Positions 11,943-24,270 of a stretch of DNA of 64,000 bases are shown in pieces; the stretch's first letter is position 1, and each line of letters starts with the position of its first letter. A program made the position numbers and the translations under genes. The DNA comes from Larix kaempferi (taxonomy: Eukaryota > Streptophyta > Pinopsida > Pinales > Pinaceae): NCBI GenBank assembly GCA_027924585.1, contig BSBM01000007.1, positions 8,442,001 to 8,506,000 of the forward strand, read 5' to 3'. The notes under the pieces were generated by a model. It was not told the DNA's origin, searched no databases, and saw nothing but the letters and a program-made list of their open reading frames with translations.

Positions 11943-14774
11943 TTGCAAAAACTCGGGCTTAGTGGGCTCAGCACGAGGAGGAGAATGTAAGGCTGGTCGA
12001 ACCAAAGAAGGTACTCTACCTATGAGGAGCAACCAAATGAATCTACTTCGACAAGAGGTAGTTTATAAGGCGTACGTAGGTGGATTGTAAGTAACTCTCT
12101 TTTGCCGAAGCGTTATGTTTTAAAACTCACAAAGGAGATTTAGGTGCAAAGTATTTGTTTTCCATAAAAAAATGTCAGTACTTCTTATGTACCTTGATCG
12201 ACTAGGATTATTACTTTTACTTATGAATCATGGGATACTTATGAATATTTTGATAATTTAGTATACCACTATAAGAGAATAATCCTCTAGATAGTTGAAG
12301 ACTATATATATATGTAGTTATATTGACGAAGAACATGATTTTGAACGTGGTCGAAAGTATGCATGGGTAATTAGTTAAGTTATCAAAATTGCAAAATTTT
12401 TATTGAGGGATGATCTTCCTATTCTTGCATTTAAGTAAATCGTTACTACGCAACGGAGAATGTTTTTATACCTGCATGTTTCGAGCAAGAAGACAATATG
12501 TGAAAGTAGGAGAAAGGATATTCATATGTGAAAAATTATATTAAAGAATTAAGATGTATGACCATTAACATGGTTCTAATGTAGGAAACTGGAACTGATG
12601 TATTTCACACTTTTGGTAATGAAGGAAGCATCATTATGTTGATATTAAGATTTTGTTCTTAAAGTATCAACTAGGAATTGTAGGTTATATATCTATATAT
12701 CCATGTGCATTCTGAATAGTTACAAGGATGCATATGATGAAAATGCATGAGTACATCTTTATATTCCAGTAATCCCTAAGATAGATGTTAGGAAACGATG
12801 AGGGATGGTTATAAAAGTTATACTATTATATGACCAAGAATTATGATGACATGCTATCCATGTACAAATTATCTGTGTTGTTAAAATATTATTTTGTTGT
12901 TGTTCACATAATGATCGGGTAGATGCAAATCAAGTTTTGTCAAAAGAGTGTGTTTTGTGGTAGGAATGAGAGTACTGGAAATATAGAAGTAACATGAAAG
13001 GGTAATACAGGTTAGTAGGAAGCTGTAAATTTCTGACGTCCTTATGTTGCTACTAGGAATGACTGTTTTATATTATGAGTTAAGGAACCATTGAATGGAA
13101 TTTCCATGGTAAATAAGAAGAAATCTTTAAATAGTAATCGATGTATACGTTTTTATGGAACATGTAAAAAAAAAAAATGACGTTTGGACACATGTTACAG
13201 GTATAATTGTTCTTATGATTTAATTACCTTTTTACAACTGACACTCTGAATGTGTTGTCAAACAAGTTTGCTCCTGCACCTCACTACCTTACAACTAGCA
13301 ACAGGTAAATGTGGGATATACATATTCATATTTAATGCAATACTAATATGGGAGGATACCAATAAATTGGTTCCTCGACATATGAGGATCTTATGATAAG
13401 GAGACATGCGGTAGCCCTTATAAATGCACATGGTTATCCTTATAAGGTACGCAAGTATGTTTTGACATTTGGTTATTTCTTATATGATAGTGTATACAAA
13501 GAAATGTTGTATAACTAAAATAGGAATTGTGTGGGAAATGGTAAAATCTAACATTCATAGTGTCCATGAATCATCCTAGGAAGAATGTTATATCATGTTC
13601 GAAGCATTATGTAACCTATAAGCTAGCTTATGTGTAGTAGGAAAGGATATCTTATATGATCGCGTATAAATATTATGGTAAGAAAGATGATTTTATATTT
13701 TAGGAAGAGATCTTCTTACAATAATTCAATTCTTTTTATTAAGGTGATACTAACAATTGAAATTGGGCAGATGGTCGAATTTATGTGGAGCTTGTGAAAA
13801 GGTAGAGCATAAATGTTATACATGGTCAAATAAGGTGGTGAAGAATTAAGATTCACATCACAATTGTTACTTATTCTTTTAAAATTGTGTTAATTATTAT
13901 TGAATAAAGAACTCGACCCAGATTGGTCAGAGTAATCGTATGATTGCAGAAAGTAATATGACGAAATAAGTGATTAATTTGAAAGAGGAATTTTTGTGAC
14001 TCAAGCAAGGCGGCTTGGGGAAAATAAATTCTGAGACTCAAGCAAGAAGGTTTGAGGGGAAATGTGTAAAGAGTGCGGTAATTGCACTGATAAATTCCCT
14101 AACAATCAGAGATTGGACAACCACTAGGATTCCTGGGGAATCGGCTTGCTATAAGACCTAGGCAAGCTATAAAGAAAATGCATATGCAGGAGGCAGGACG
14201 CTGCTTAGTATGCATGAGAGAAAGTATTGCTGCGTGAGCACTGTGGTGTTAGGCAAGAAATCTCCGAAAGAATTGCTGTGTGAGCACTAAGGTGTTAGGC
14301 AAGAATTTCCAAAAGGATTGCTGTGTGAGCACTTGGGTGTTAGGCAAGAATTCCCTGGATCAAATAAATGATGTGTTTAATTAAGTTAAACCATGTACAT
14401 TCTTGGAGCACTCGATTTATTTGTTCTTGTGATAAAAAAAATAAAATTATTCCATGGATTGCAAACGATATGTTGCAATAAAAATGGCTCATTGTTTATG
14501 TTTCCGAGTTTGATTATGGAATTGATGATAAATTTTAGAAGTTTACTAGTTGAAATTGTGTAAGATAGATGACGCTAACTTCTGAATGAAAGTGATGTCT
14601 ACCTCAAGTTGAGGACTAGATAAAGCATCCAAGTAAGGTTATGAGTGATAAAGGATGCAGGAGTCACGAAAGTTTGAAGATGATCAAAGCAAAGATGACA
14701 ACGCGAACAAAGGATAACTCAAGAGGGGGAGACAACCCTTGAAAAGCATGAACACCGAGGACGGTGTTATTCTT

Positions 14775-14787
14775 AAGGGGGAAAGGA
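14775..14787 (+). promoter_or_regulatory. Polypurine tract of LARD-1
   Basis: AAGGGGGAAAGGA immediately precedes the LTR start TGTAACATCC. It follows ACCGAGGACGGTGTTATT, the same motif that precedes the LARD-2 PPT. Confidence 0.85.
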
Positions 14788-16425
14788 TGTAACATCCTTA
14801 TTTTACACCTTATTATTTTGGTAATTATAATTGTAAACTATGTATGTGGCCGTGGTGAGGAGCTCAAAGCCAAGGCCCCACTAGTGGACCTTGAAATTAT
14901 TGTTATAGTATTTCCTAAGCTTTAGATGTTATTGTAAATCTAAAGGACTAAAGGAGGCGATGCAACTTAACAATGGGCGACTAAATACGCTAAGAAGGAA
15001 TTGATTGGTAAGGTGACCATCAAGATCTAGCGATAGATGGTGGGTATCATCTTAGTGCTTCGGGCACTTGAGGAAGTAGTAAAGTAATCTACGAGTCGAC
15101 TTTAGAAGCTATAACTGTAGTCGTCATAATTTGAAAGGAGTATTTACTTATCACCACCTTCTAATCAGGGCTTATCTCTGAGTGTGAGGAAAGTTTGACC
15201 AAATTATTGAAATAAGACGTAAGAAAGGTCACACTCTTATAGTACCCTAATCTCGCTAAAGGATACCGAGAGATTTGGTTGTGAAGCTCTAAGTGGCTAC
15301 CTTTTAGATTATATATATATAGCATCACCCTTAGGATGCCATATGGAGTATAATATACACACCACCACATCGATGAAATATTATTAGTTATAATATTTTC
15401 TGAAATTATAAACTCAAGGGCATTATAAAGATAATGCAAGAGAAGTTATTTATAGAGTATTGGAGGATATCTATATATTGTGGTACTCTTAAAGAAGGAT
15501 AAACTATCCTATCAAAGAACCATTGGGACTATCTTAGACTATGGTCTCTCATTGTTAAAAGGTGGACTTACCAAAGGAGTTATTTAATTCATAAATGGGT
15601 GAGTGGTCATTCGATATCTTGATATCATGGATTATTGCTACAAATCAATTATATTATTTTTTGGTGGTTTTCCAAGATTCTAAATCATTCCAGTTTAAGC
15701 CTTGAATTGTATTTAGATGACAACACATTTCTAGACATACGTGGGGTATGATAGAATGGGTATCTTATATATATATTTCAAAATGTGCATGGCGTACATA
15801 TGTAAACCCTTGGTAGTTAACTATTATATAAACTATAGAAGTTGGTGTACTTACATTGGGTGTGGTTTCCGTTGATCATAAAGAAGGAATTTTGGGTTAT
15901 GAGGGTAATGCGTTATAATAGGGGGTGAGCTCCTTAGTCAGTTGGTAGCCTTTAAAGCTCACAATCCTCACAACAATAGAACGCCAAATGGAAGACGCGT
16001 TGTCTTGTGAAATGGAGAGTATCCTTAACTCCAATGTGCCATTTGTCGCCAACCTTGTAGGCGGACTTTCCTAGTGGGCTAGCTACCCTATGTATAAAGG
16101 AATGGTCGAAGACCTGGGAAGGGGGGGGGCTGCTACATGCTTTTGTTTGTGGAAGCAATCTATGGAGAGGTGCGGTATGGGAAAAGACGATTCTCCAGGA
16201 GCCCGGTCCCTTTCTTGGTGATATTCCTTATTGTTTTGAATAGTATTGTTAGAAGGGTGTGCAGGGTGTATTCCGTCGGGATCACTGCATAGATCAATGG
16301 ATATATGATTGTTTTGCTTGTTAGTGATGAAGACGATATTCCCTTTTGTTTTGTTTTATTAATTTGGGGCTAAAATGAAGTGCAAAGAGGAAGGGATTCT
16401 TGGGAGATAGTTTTGAAGGCGTGTA

Positions 16426-16920
16426 ATTATTGAATGGGATGACTCTATTAGCAGAGTTCGATCCCAAGTTTTGGTGTTCATTTTTATTAGATTTTAGAGA
16501 AGGGACGACTCCACTCTATAAAGAGAAGTCCGATCGCAGTAGTTATTTTTTTAAAACTGATTTATATTTGAAGGACGATCTGCATTATTTATTCCTGAAT
16601 GGGACGACTCTATTAGCCGAGTTCGATCCCAAGTTTCGGTGTTCATTTTTATTAGATTTCAGGGAAGGGACGGCTCCACTCTATAAAGAGAAGTCTGATC
16701 ACAGTAGTTATTTTTTTTAAACTGATTTATATTTGAAGGACGATCTGCATTATTTATTCCTGAATGGGACGACTCTATTAGCAGAGTTCGATCCCAAGTT
16801 TCAGTGTTCATTTTTATTCGATTTCAAGGAAGGGATGGCTCCACTCTATAAAGAGAAGTCTGATCGCAGTAGTTATTTTTTAAACTGATTTATATTTGAA
16901 GGACGATCTGCATTATTTAT
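16426..16920 (+). repeat. 165-bp tandem repeat x3, second LTR
   Basis: Units at 16426, 16591 and 16756 correspond to the array at 9463-9957. Because 165 is divisible by three, one frame stays open across part of the array; this does not indicate a gene. Confidence 0.9.
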
Positions 16921-18312
16921 TTGTTTCCTTCTTTATTGTTGTATAGGATACAGAGGCATTTCTCCCATTCGATTAGAGGCATAGATAACAATCTCTGCAT
17001 TATGCATGAAGGGAGACTTGCATTATATGATAGAGAGGCATCTTTTCTGATTCGATTGCAGGGTTTTTCAGTTCTTATTCCGTGAAAGGAATGGCATCTC
17101 AACGAGAGATGGTCCCTTATGATCTTCCTTGTAATTAGTTTTTTTATTTTTGCGTGTACTAGAAATATCTTCGAAAGATAAATCATTTTGTTAAGGTCGT
17201 TCGTCATAAGAGAAACACACACAAGATCTCTATAGAGGCCGTACTTCACTGTGGAACTCTATCATTCATTGTTTATGACGGCTAGATCGTTATTGATTGC
17301 TTTTGAATATCAATTCCATTCATTTGTTTTATGATGACCTGATCGCTATCGATTTGCTACAGAATAGCAATGCCATTCATTTGTTTATGACGACTAGATC
17401 GTTATCGATTGCTTTTGAATATCAATACCCTTCATTGTTTATGAAGACTGATCGATGTCGATTGCTACAAAATAGCAATGCTCTTATTTTTTTTAAAAGT
17501 ACTACATGGCTGTCGATTGCTACCTATTTTCGGTGCCCTTCTTTTTATAAGATTGATGCTCTCTGGATTGCAATAGGGTTATGATTTGTAGTTGGGAGAG
17601 GACAGCTCAGGGGAAGCCCGATCCCTCCATTTGTGTATCCCTATGTTTAGATTGTTTTTGTTTTGGTGAAATTGCACTAAGTGCATTTCGAGAAAATGTA
17701 ACCTCTGCCTCGTCTGCGTGTACAACGTGGCCTTATTCCAGATCACTGTTGTTTGGTTTTTCGTTGTGGTGGAATGCGCTATGGGCAATCTAGAACCCTT
17801 GGTCTCTGTCTTGAATGCATGTACATCGTTGTCTATTACCGATCCTTGTGGTCTGGATCTTAAATCTCTATTTTGTTGAAGTGAAAGCGTAACCTGGTGC
17901 GTAGCTTAAGGGAAAGAGATTACGATCTCTATGTATTTTCTGTATTTTCTGTCTATGACAATTGCTAGACTGAATTCTGCTGATAGTAAGCAATCCTCAT
18001 TATATCTGGTTTCTCATATCTTTAATATCTGGAATGCATTGGCTGAAGCATGTGTATAGCTACTAAGCTTTAGTTTGTAGTGTAGATCGAAAGGAAACAC
18101 AATCGTTGGGTGAGTAAATTTCTATATTGTTATAAATGTTCTCCTCACTCATTTTTCCCTTGTTACCCTCAACTTTGGGCGCACTTATCTTGACACTTGG
18201 GCGAGACATGTTTGGTACATGTGGATGGATCGGGATTTCTGGATAATGCAACAGTGGCGTTGCACATGTAAACTTTTATTTGAATGAATAATATAAGTTG
18301 AGACCCGGCCTT

Positions 18313-18342
18313 GTGGACGTAGCCCATATGTGGGTGAACCAC
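18313..18342 (+). promoter_or_regulatory. Conserved stem-loop, LARD-1 second LTR
   Basis: Identical in layout to 11350-11379: GTGG/CCAC outer stem and CCCA/TGGG inner stem. Confidence 0.6.
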
Positions 18343-18925
18343 CTATATATTGTCTTGTGTGATTATGATGGTTGGTTGTTTATTTTATGTATTGTCTTGT
18401 GAGATTATGATGGCTTATTGTCTAATTTTAGATATATTTCTCCTTAAGTATCTTTAAACATACAAATTCATTTTGATTAAGTTGGTTGTTTAGTTAATAA
18501 CATCTATCAGTGTCGGTCACTTAAAGATTGGACACAAAAGAATATGTTTATGTGCGTGGGATGCTTGTATATTTGGTTGTCATTGTAAGCAAGATGGGGG
18601 TAACACAAACTAATTACTTTTAGCTGTTGAAATTCTTGTGCATCATAGGAGAAATTTGTTTGTGTTAATGCATGTCTTTTGAAAAGTTAAAAAGTAGATG
18701 TTCTCCTTCTTTATTATACTAATCACTCCTATGGATGAAATCGGAAGAAGGTATGGAACCTATAAAATCTTGAAATGTCTTATCTCTTTAAGTCTTTATG
18801 ATGATAGCCTATCGGTTAAGCACTCATTAGGAAAAGTTTTCAAAAGTTTCACTAAAAATTACTCACTTGTTATTGGGGTATGTGACACGGTTGAATACAT
18901 TATTGAAAACGAAAAAAAAATGAAT

Positions 18926-19330
18926 GTTGTTTATTGAAAGTGGTGGGGTTTGTGGTAGTAGAGATGATCCATGTAATGAAAGAGGTGTAAAGGTATTGTG
19001 CATATTATATAAGTTTACATACTGTAAGGATATAGCCATTAGGAATACTATTGACTTTATGCATACTGAGAAAAATATAGCCTATGCAATTTTAGAATCT
19101 CTTCTTGGCACATCTGATATGCATCACGTGAAGACTTTCAACATCTAAAGCTTTGTTGAAATATTTGGGTTGAAAAATATGACGATGAAAAATATAGAAA
19201 ACCTAGCGCTCCTTATGTATGGACAATGGAACAATGTGTACAATTCTTGAAGTTAATGTCAGAGACTTGATTTCCAACTGGATTTGTAAGTAGTAATATT
19301 AGAATCCAACGCCTAAATTTATTTGCAAGG
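18926..19330 (+). pseudogene. CACTA TNP2-type transposase fragment
   Basis: The + strand encodes a core fragment of a TNP2-like transposase: RNTIDFMHTEKNIAYAILES then LLGTSD (about 19035-19115), matching the family's H-N-x-D-V-M-H-x-E-K-N block, then after frame changes a WTMEQC..FLK region and a FPTG-like motif (about 19215-19290). The rest of the gene is absent. It is on the opposite strand from the CACTA pseudogene at 1103-5909 and is a different remnant. It directly abuts the right end of the LARD-1 array. Confidence 0.7.
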
Positions 19331-20530
19331 CCTCCTACTATAGGAGTGTGGGTAAAAATTGAATTGCTAGTGGAGGTAGATGTGAAACTAAATGGAGAGC
19401 CATGTGATGGCCTGGTGGGAGATCTCCACGCTTTTTGGTGGTGAAATGCAAATTACCCTAAGCATTTTTCTTTCTTTGTGTTGTTTACATTTTTGGAGAG
19501 GGAGAGCAAAGGCTCCCTGCTCCTGCATTGGCAGAGGCCAATATCAGAACAGAGCTTTGCTTCCATAGTGCAGAGGCATCCATGTTTTTCTAAGCACATG
19601 AAGGTATGTTCTACTCTTCACCATTATAGTTTTGAGTTTCTGTCAATTCGCAGAAGTCTTACCAGTAATTTTACTAACTCTACATTTTGGTTTTGCATGC
19701 TAGGAAGTTCGGTTGGCTACCTGGAGGTTGATTGCTAGATGTTGGGTTGTTGGGAAGGAGAGATCTCTAACGCGAATGGACCTGGTAAGCCCCAAGTCCA
19801 TTGAAGACCATTTCTCTTCATGTGAATCAGTAGGGGGTTTCTTTATGCAGTCTGTGTTGATGGGTTTTGGTTCTTTTGTGAGTTGGATATATTGTATGGT
19901 TAGTGGCCTCGCCATTCATAGAGACAAGGAGATACTGGAAAGGCTCTCAACTTCTATTTTGCTGGGCATACTTTGTTGCTTAAGTTTTGTAAACGTTTTT
20001 CTAAATGTTGACCTTGCCCAGGGTTTATGTAATTCTAATCTGTAATCCTATGTAGGCGTTGTTATGATTATGTATAGTGTCCCTATAAATGATACCCCCT
20101 CGGGCTCTAATTATGAGATCTAAATAATACACAGTGTAATATTCGTTTGGATACTATCTGTATACTTTGGTAAATTGCATTAGTTTATAATTTTTTTACT
20201 GTTTATCTAGGGTTTTACTATGTTTATTATTATTAGTTATACTGTGAGTCTATCCACATTTCTTGGCTGGTCTATAACTAAATTGTTGAATTCGAATTCA
20301 TTGATTTCTATTTGCAGTCCTGAGATCGTTACTATACTTAGTTATGTTGCATATTTCCTTAGTTAATTTATGAAGTTGTACCTAGTTATTTATGAGTTTT
20401 GATCTCTTGATCTACGCTAGAAGTGTGATCTCTAACTATAGATTCTCATGTCATTCAAGGGAATTCAATCCCTGCACTCTGTTTGCTGAACTATGGTTCT
20501 ATGTGATCAATCCTTCATTTGCATACCTGT
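19331..20530 (+). other. Unassigned DNA with possible broken gene fragment
   Basis: No family recognised. Two short open stretches (about 19478-19600 and 19707-20045) flank splice-like signals, AAG|GTATGT near 19602 and TTTTGCATGCTAG near 19704, and could be exons of a captured gene fragment; the joined protein resembles nothing I know. 20046-20530 is AT-rich with no signal. Position next to a CACTA remnant fits gene-fragment capture, but that is weak. Confidence 0.3.
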
Positions 20531-21564
20531 TGTGATATCCCTCCTTTATGACCTATTATGTTAAAAGTGAAAATATTGCTGTACACTTGGTTATTGGTGA
20601 GGAGCTCAAGGCCAAGTGGACTTGGAAACTCATGTTATGATCATGAGTGTTATTTTAACTTAGAAAACTACGGAATGACGCAACTAAAATTATAGACAAT
20701 TGAATCGAGTAGATCAGGGCAAGATGAAGGGCTTGAACACATTAAAAAAAAAATTGATTATCCACAATCAATTAGTAAACCCCTACAACTTCCATATGCC
20801 TATATACCAGAAGTACCATAGAACTTCAAATTATTGGAGTTAAGTATGATGAGAAATCATGAAAATAATAAATAGAGGATCTGGCCTAAGAAGAGGTGAT
20901 CCTAATAAACATTAGCTATATATATATATATATCTTTATATATATGAAACATATAATATCTACATATGTATGTTCGAGTTTGGGGCATTAACTTATAATG
21001 TGTTATGAGTAATAAGATATAGGAGATATGTGTTTTAGTGGAAATATTTGGTATATATAGGTGTATGCATTATTGATTATATTTTGGAACATTATACATA
21101 TATATGTATGTTCTATTCGATTGTATATTGGGACAATCTATATTCTTTTGTAAAGTTTAGTGATATATCTCACTTACATCATAACTTAAAGGAAATACTT
21201 TTGTGGAATGGTTAGCCTCTTCGAATAAAGGTTGTATGTCCACCTATGGAGGAGTGTGAAACTTAAGAATGAGTGTGAAACTTATGAAACCTGTGAACCC
21301 CCATTGTGGTTATAATTCGTTGTAATTGTGGAATATTATATAATTGTTGGCGGATTATATATGGAGTTTGTTGACGCGTTGGGTTCCTAACTGCTGTCGC
21401 CAACACTTGTCTTCTTAAAGGAGAGTTAATCTAGGGATTTGGCGAGGGTGGAGGGACGCACACACTCAACTACGTGGAAGCTACTACACCTTGCCTTAAT
21501 GAGGAAGCTTGAGTCCACTCCAAGAGAGGGTGCCATTTGTTCTTTACTTCACTTAATATGATGG

Positions 21565-21870
21565 ACATCCAACGGTATCTAAAGTTGGATGTGAACAATT
21601 TTAGGGGGATTCACTGTACAATGGCGACAATTTAGCGAGAGCTCGGCGTTAGCTGCACGTGGAGGATCTCTCTGATAGAGTCGACATCCAACTGTATTTA
21701 AAATTGGATGTGAACAATTTTAGGGGGATTCACTATACAATGGCGACAATTTAGCGAGAGCTCGGCGTTAGCTGCAGGTGGAGGATCTCTCTGATAGATT
21801 CGAGATCGAACTGTATTTAAAATTGGAAGTGAACAAATTTTAGGGGAATTCACGGTACAATGGCGAGAGG
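21565..21870 (+). repeat. 119-bp tandem repeat (about 2.5 copies), LARD-2 5' LTR
   Basis: Units start at 21565, 21684 and 21803. The second unit opens with the inverted repeat ACATCCAA / TTGGATGT around a short AT-rich loop; the others carry variants of it. The right LTR has the same array near 28405-28710. Confidence 0.85.
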
Positions 21871-22567
21871 TGAACAAGTTAACGAGGGTAGTACATCCGA
21901 TCGCAAGATGATTTTTGTTGTGGACCGCACCGTGATATTCACTGTCGATGGCGACATCCTTCAGCTGATGCACACGATTGCGAACTGGAAATTTTAGATA
22001 TAGATCCAGCTGCCATCCGTGGAAGGAAAAAGAAGTTCAGCTCGACATTTCGAAGGAAGGAGGGTTAAGGTCCCCACAATAAATAGTCTCTGTAGAAAGG
22101 ATGTTTGGATTTCTGCACGAAGAAGGGAGAGCTGACCATTGACCAATCTAGTTGCAACCGGAGTTTGATCTCTCATTCAGCGGGGAAAAGGGAGGTCGCA
22201 GTAGGTTAAGTAATTCTGGAGAGAAAGACTGGATGTGGGGAGGAATGATACATATCGCATCGAGGTTTGGTGCATTCACCGGAAGCAAACTCTAACAACC
22301 ATTATCCATGTGATAAGTAGATGAATCTCGATCGATGGAGGGTTCGTGGATAACGCAGGAGAACTCTTTTCTTTTGCCTCTCGACCACTGTCGAGGTAAT
22401 GATCTCACCTTTCAAAGCCCGGTTCTTTTTTTTGTGATTTAGATAGACATGATAGCATTGTTCTATAAGATTCTAGTTATGAGTTTGATAAATTCCAGGG
22501 TTTATTTTATATATACATATTTACGGTACAATAGATAAGCTCCTCCAGAAATAGTCTCCGTAACTCT

Positions 22568-23075
22568 ATTGGAGTTGAAAGGCGTGTCCCTGAGATTTGC
22601 TGAGTCAAATCGTGTATGGGCTGTATGTTTAAATTCAATAGTTTGGATCGAATCATTTACTGAATGAAGGTGTGTTCAACGCTGAAAACGTAACTCTATA
22701 TATATTCTTTATTGGAGTTGAAAGGCGTGTCCCTGAGATTTGCTGAGTCAAATCGTTTATGGGCTGTATGTTTAAATTCAATAGTTTGGACCGAATCATT
22801 TACTGGATGTAGGTTTGTTCAATGCTGAAAACATAACTCTATATATTCTTTATTGGAGTTGAAAGGCGTGTCCCTGAGATTTGCTGAGTCAAATCGTTTA
22901 TGGGCTGTATGTTTAAATTCAATAGTTTGGACCGAATCATTTACTGGATGTAGGTTTGTTCAATGCTGAAAACGTAACTCTATATATATTCTTTATTGGC
23001 GTTGAAATGCGTGTCCCTGAGATTTGATGAGTCAAATCGTTTATTGGCTGTAGGTTTAAATTCAATGCTGGATTT
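22568..23075 (+). repeat. 141-143-bp tandem repeat x4, LARD-2 5' LTR
   Basis: Units start at 22568, 22711, 22852 and 22995 with ATTGGMGTTGAAAKGCGTG, and all but the last end with AACTCTATATAT. The counterpart is at 29408-29915. The sequence is unrelated to the 165-bp unit of LARD-1. Confidence 0.9.
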
Positions 23076-23855
23076 GAATTTACCTTTTGAATCTGATGGA
23101 TCCTCTGCTAGTCCAGTATTGATCTCGGTTATGAGATCTGTTTTAATTTATTATTTTGAATTTGACGAATCCTCTGCTAGTACTACATTGATCTCGGTTA
23201 CAAGATATGTTTGCATTTTATTAATTTGAATCAAACGAACCTGTGCCAGTTCCAGCGTTGATCTCGAGTAAGAGATATATCCAATACGATCTATATGTAT
23301 TAGCCACCTATGTTTCCTTGTATGATCGTTATCTATGGGGCAGTATTATATATATTTATATAGTTGTCATGAATGTGTTTAGAGTTAAAGTTTTCCTACT
23401 CAACGCTAAACTGAGCGTAGACATTAATAAAGGTATTGTTGGTAGTTTCAAAGTTAACAAATCTGTTGACATAAATTTTAAATATCGTAGGATCCATGCC
23501 ATCATTGTAGGGTTTTTGTAAGGTTATTATTTTGTCATATCTGAACGGACGGCTCATGAGAAGAGCTTGATCCCCATCTCTTCAAAATATAAACTGTTGG
23601 ATATCAGTGTGAAGGATATCCGGTTTCCGTTATCGTAGTGTCTTGTTATTAGAGATGTTAACTAATCTCTACACCTGAAAAATATTTTGGTAGTGGAATA
23701 CTAGGAATATTACAAAGATAGAAGTTGTAGGCCTAATCATCAGTTTGATGTTAGCACTGAAATGTCTCCGAAATACTCTCGACCCGAGAGGCTGCGACAA
23801 AGTGAAAATGCAAAGATTGTAAAAGTTGTCTTGCAGAATCCTGCTTTTATTGATA

Positions 23856-23907
23856 AATAAAGATATGACGGTTTTGTGGACATAGCCCAAGGATGGGGGT
23901 GAACCAC
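23856..23907 (+). terminator. LARD-2 poly(A) signal and stem-loop
   Basis: AATAAA at 23856-23861 is followed by the conserved stem-loop 23876-23907 (GTGG..CCCA..GGGGG..CCAC). This marks the likely R region of the LTR. Confidence 0.65.
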
Positions 23908-24253
23908 GGTATATCTTGTCTCATTCATATTTATGACTTTAATGGTGATATTGTTATGTATATGGGTATTTTTGTCAAATGAAATTCTCGGTAATTGATT
24001 ATGGTTGCTATTTAAAATATATCGTTGTTCGGTCTATGCTGTGCAACATGGGTGTATAATTATCATTTTTGTATTGTCGCTTTAATTACAGAAGCATGTC
24101 GGACTTTTATTCCTTCCACAAGTATATTTCTTTGCAAAGACCATTGACATTATGGCAATATATTTATTTCATTAATTATATAAAATGGAGGAAAGTTTTT
24201 TTTTCCACTTTCACAAAAATTTACTAACTCGTTTTATTTGGAGATGTTACATA

Positions 24254-24270
24254 TGGTATCAGAGTTGAGG
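24254..24270 (+). promoter_or_regulatory. Primer binding site, initiator tRNA-Met type (LARD-2)
   Basis: TGGTATCAGAGTTGAGG lies two bases after the 5' LTR end. Confidence 0.88.

Larger units (their letters stand above)
11924..14787 (+). mobile_element. LARD-1 internal region, complete
   Basis: Begins two bases before the PBS and ends with the polypurine tract. It has many stops in all frames and no gag, protease, RT or integrase motif. Its 3' half (about 13450-14787) aligns by eye in blocks with LARD-2 26160-27372, including the GAGCATAAATGTTAT and TAAAGAACT..ACCCA blocks. Confidence 0.75.
5974..18887 (+). mobile_element. LARD-1: tandem-type array of a non-coding LTR retrotransposon
   Basis: 5974-11923 and 12940-18887 are near-identical direct repeats of about 5.95 kb. 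By comparison with LARD-2 and LARD-3 the true LTR starts at TGTAACATCC (7823 and 14788), directly after a purine tract, and ends with ACA before a Met-tRNA type PBS. The order is therefore 3' part of an internal region (5974-7822), LTR, complete internal region (2.86 kb), LTR. No gag or pol coding is visible, so it is non-autonomous (a large retrotransposon derivative). The LTR ends, Met PBS and the GAGGACGGTGTTATT motif before the PPT suggest origin from a Del/Tekay-like chromovirus; this is an inference. The left edge is truncated against the CACTA pseudogene. Confidence 0.8.
14788..18887 (+). repeat. LARD-1 LTR, second copy (4100 bp)
   Basis: Near-identical to 7823-11923, with scattered substitutions and small indels. 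It ends ACA and is followed by CGGTTGAATAC instead of a PBS, so it is the right terminal LTR. Tandem 165-bp units lie at 16426-16920 and the stem-loop at 18313-18342. Confidence 0.85.
20531..24251 (+). repeat. LARD-2 5' LTR (3721 bp)
   Basis: Starts TGTGATATCC and ends GATGTTACA, two bases before the PBS. It contains two tandem arrays (119-bp and about 143-bp units), an AATAAA at 23856-23861, and the stem-loop at 23876-23907. Confidence 0.88.

Noticed and set aside
5974-12939. LARD-1 as a simple element with 5.95-kb LTRs and a 1-kb core
   Set aside because: The PPT-LTR junction and LTR start shared with LARD-2 and LARD-3 fall inside the repeated block at 7823 and 14788.
16430-16720. Small protein gene from the 165-bp repeats
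   Set aside because: The repeat length is a multiple of three, so an open frame persists by default; no start context or family.
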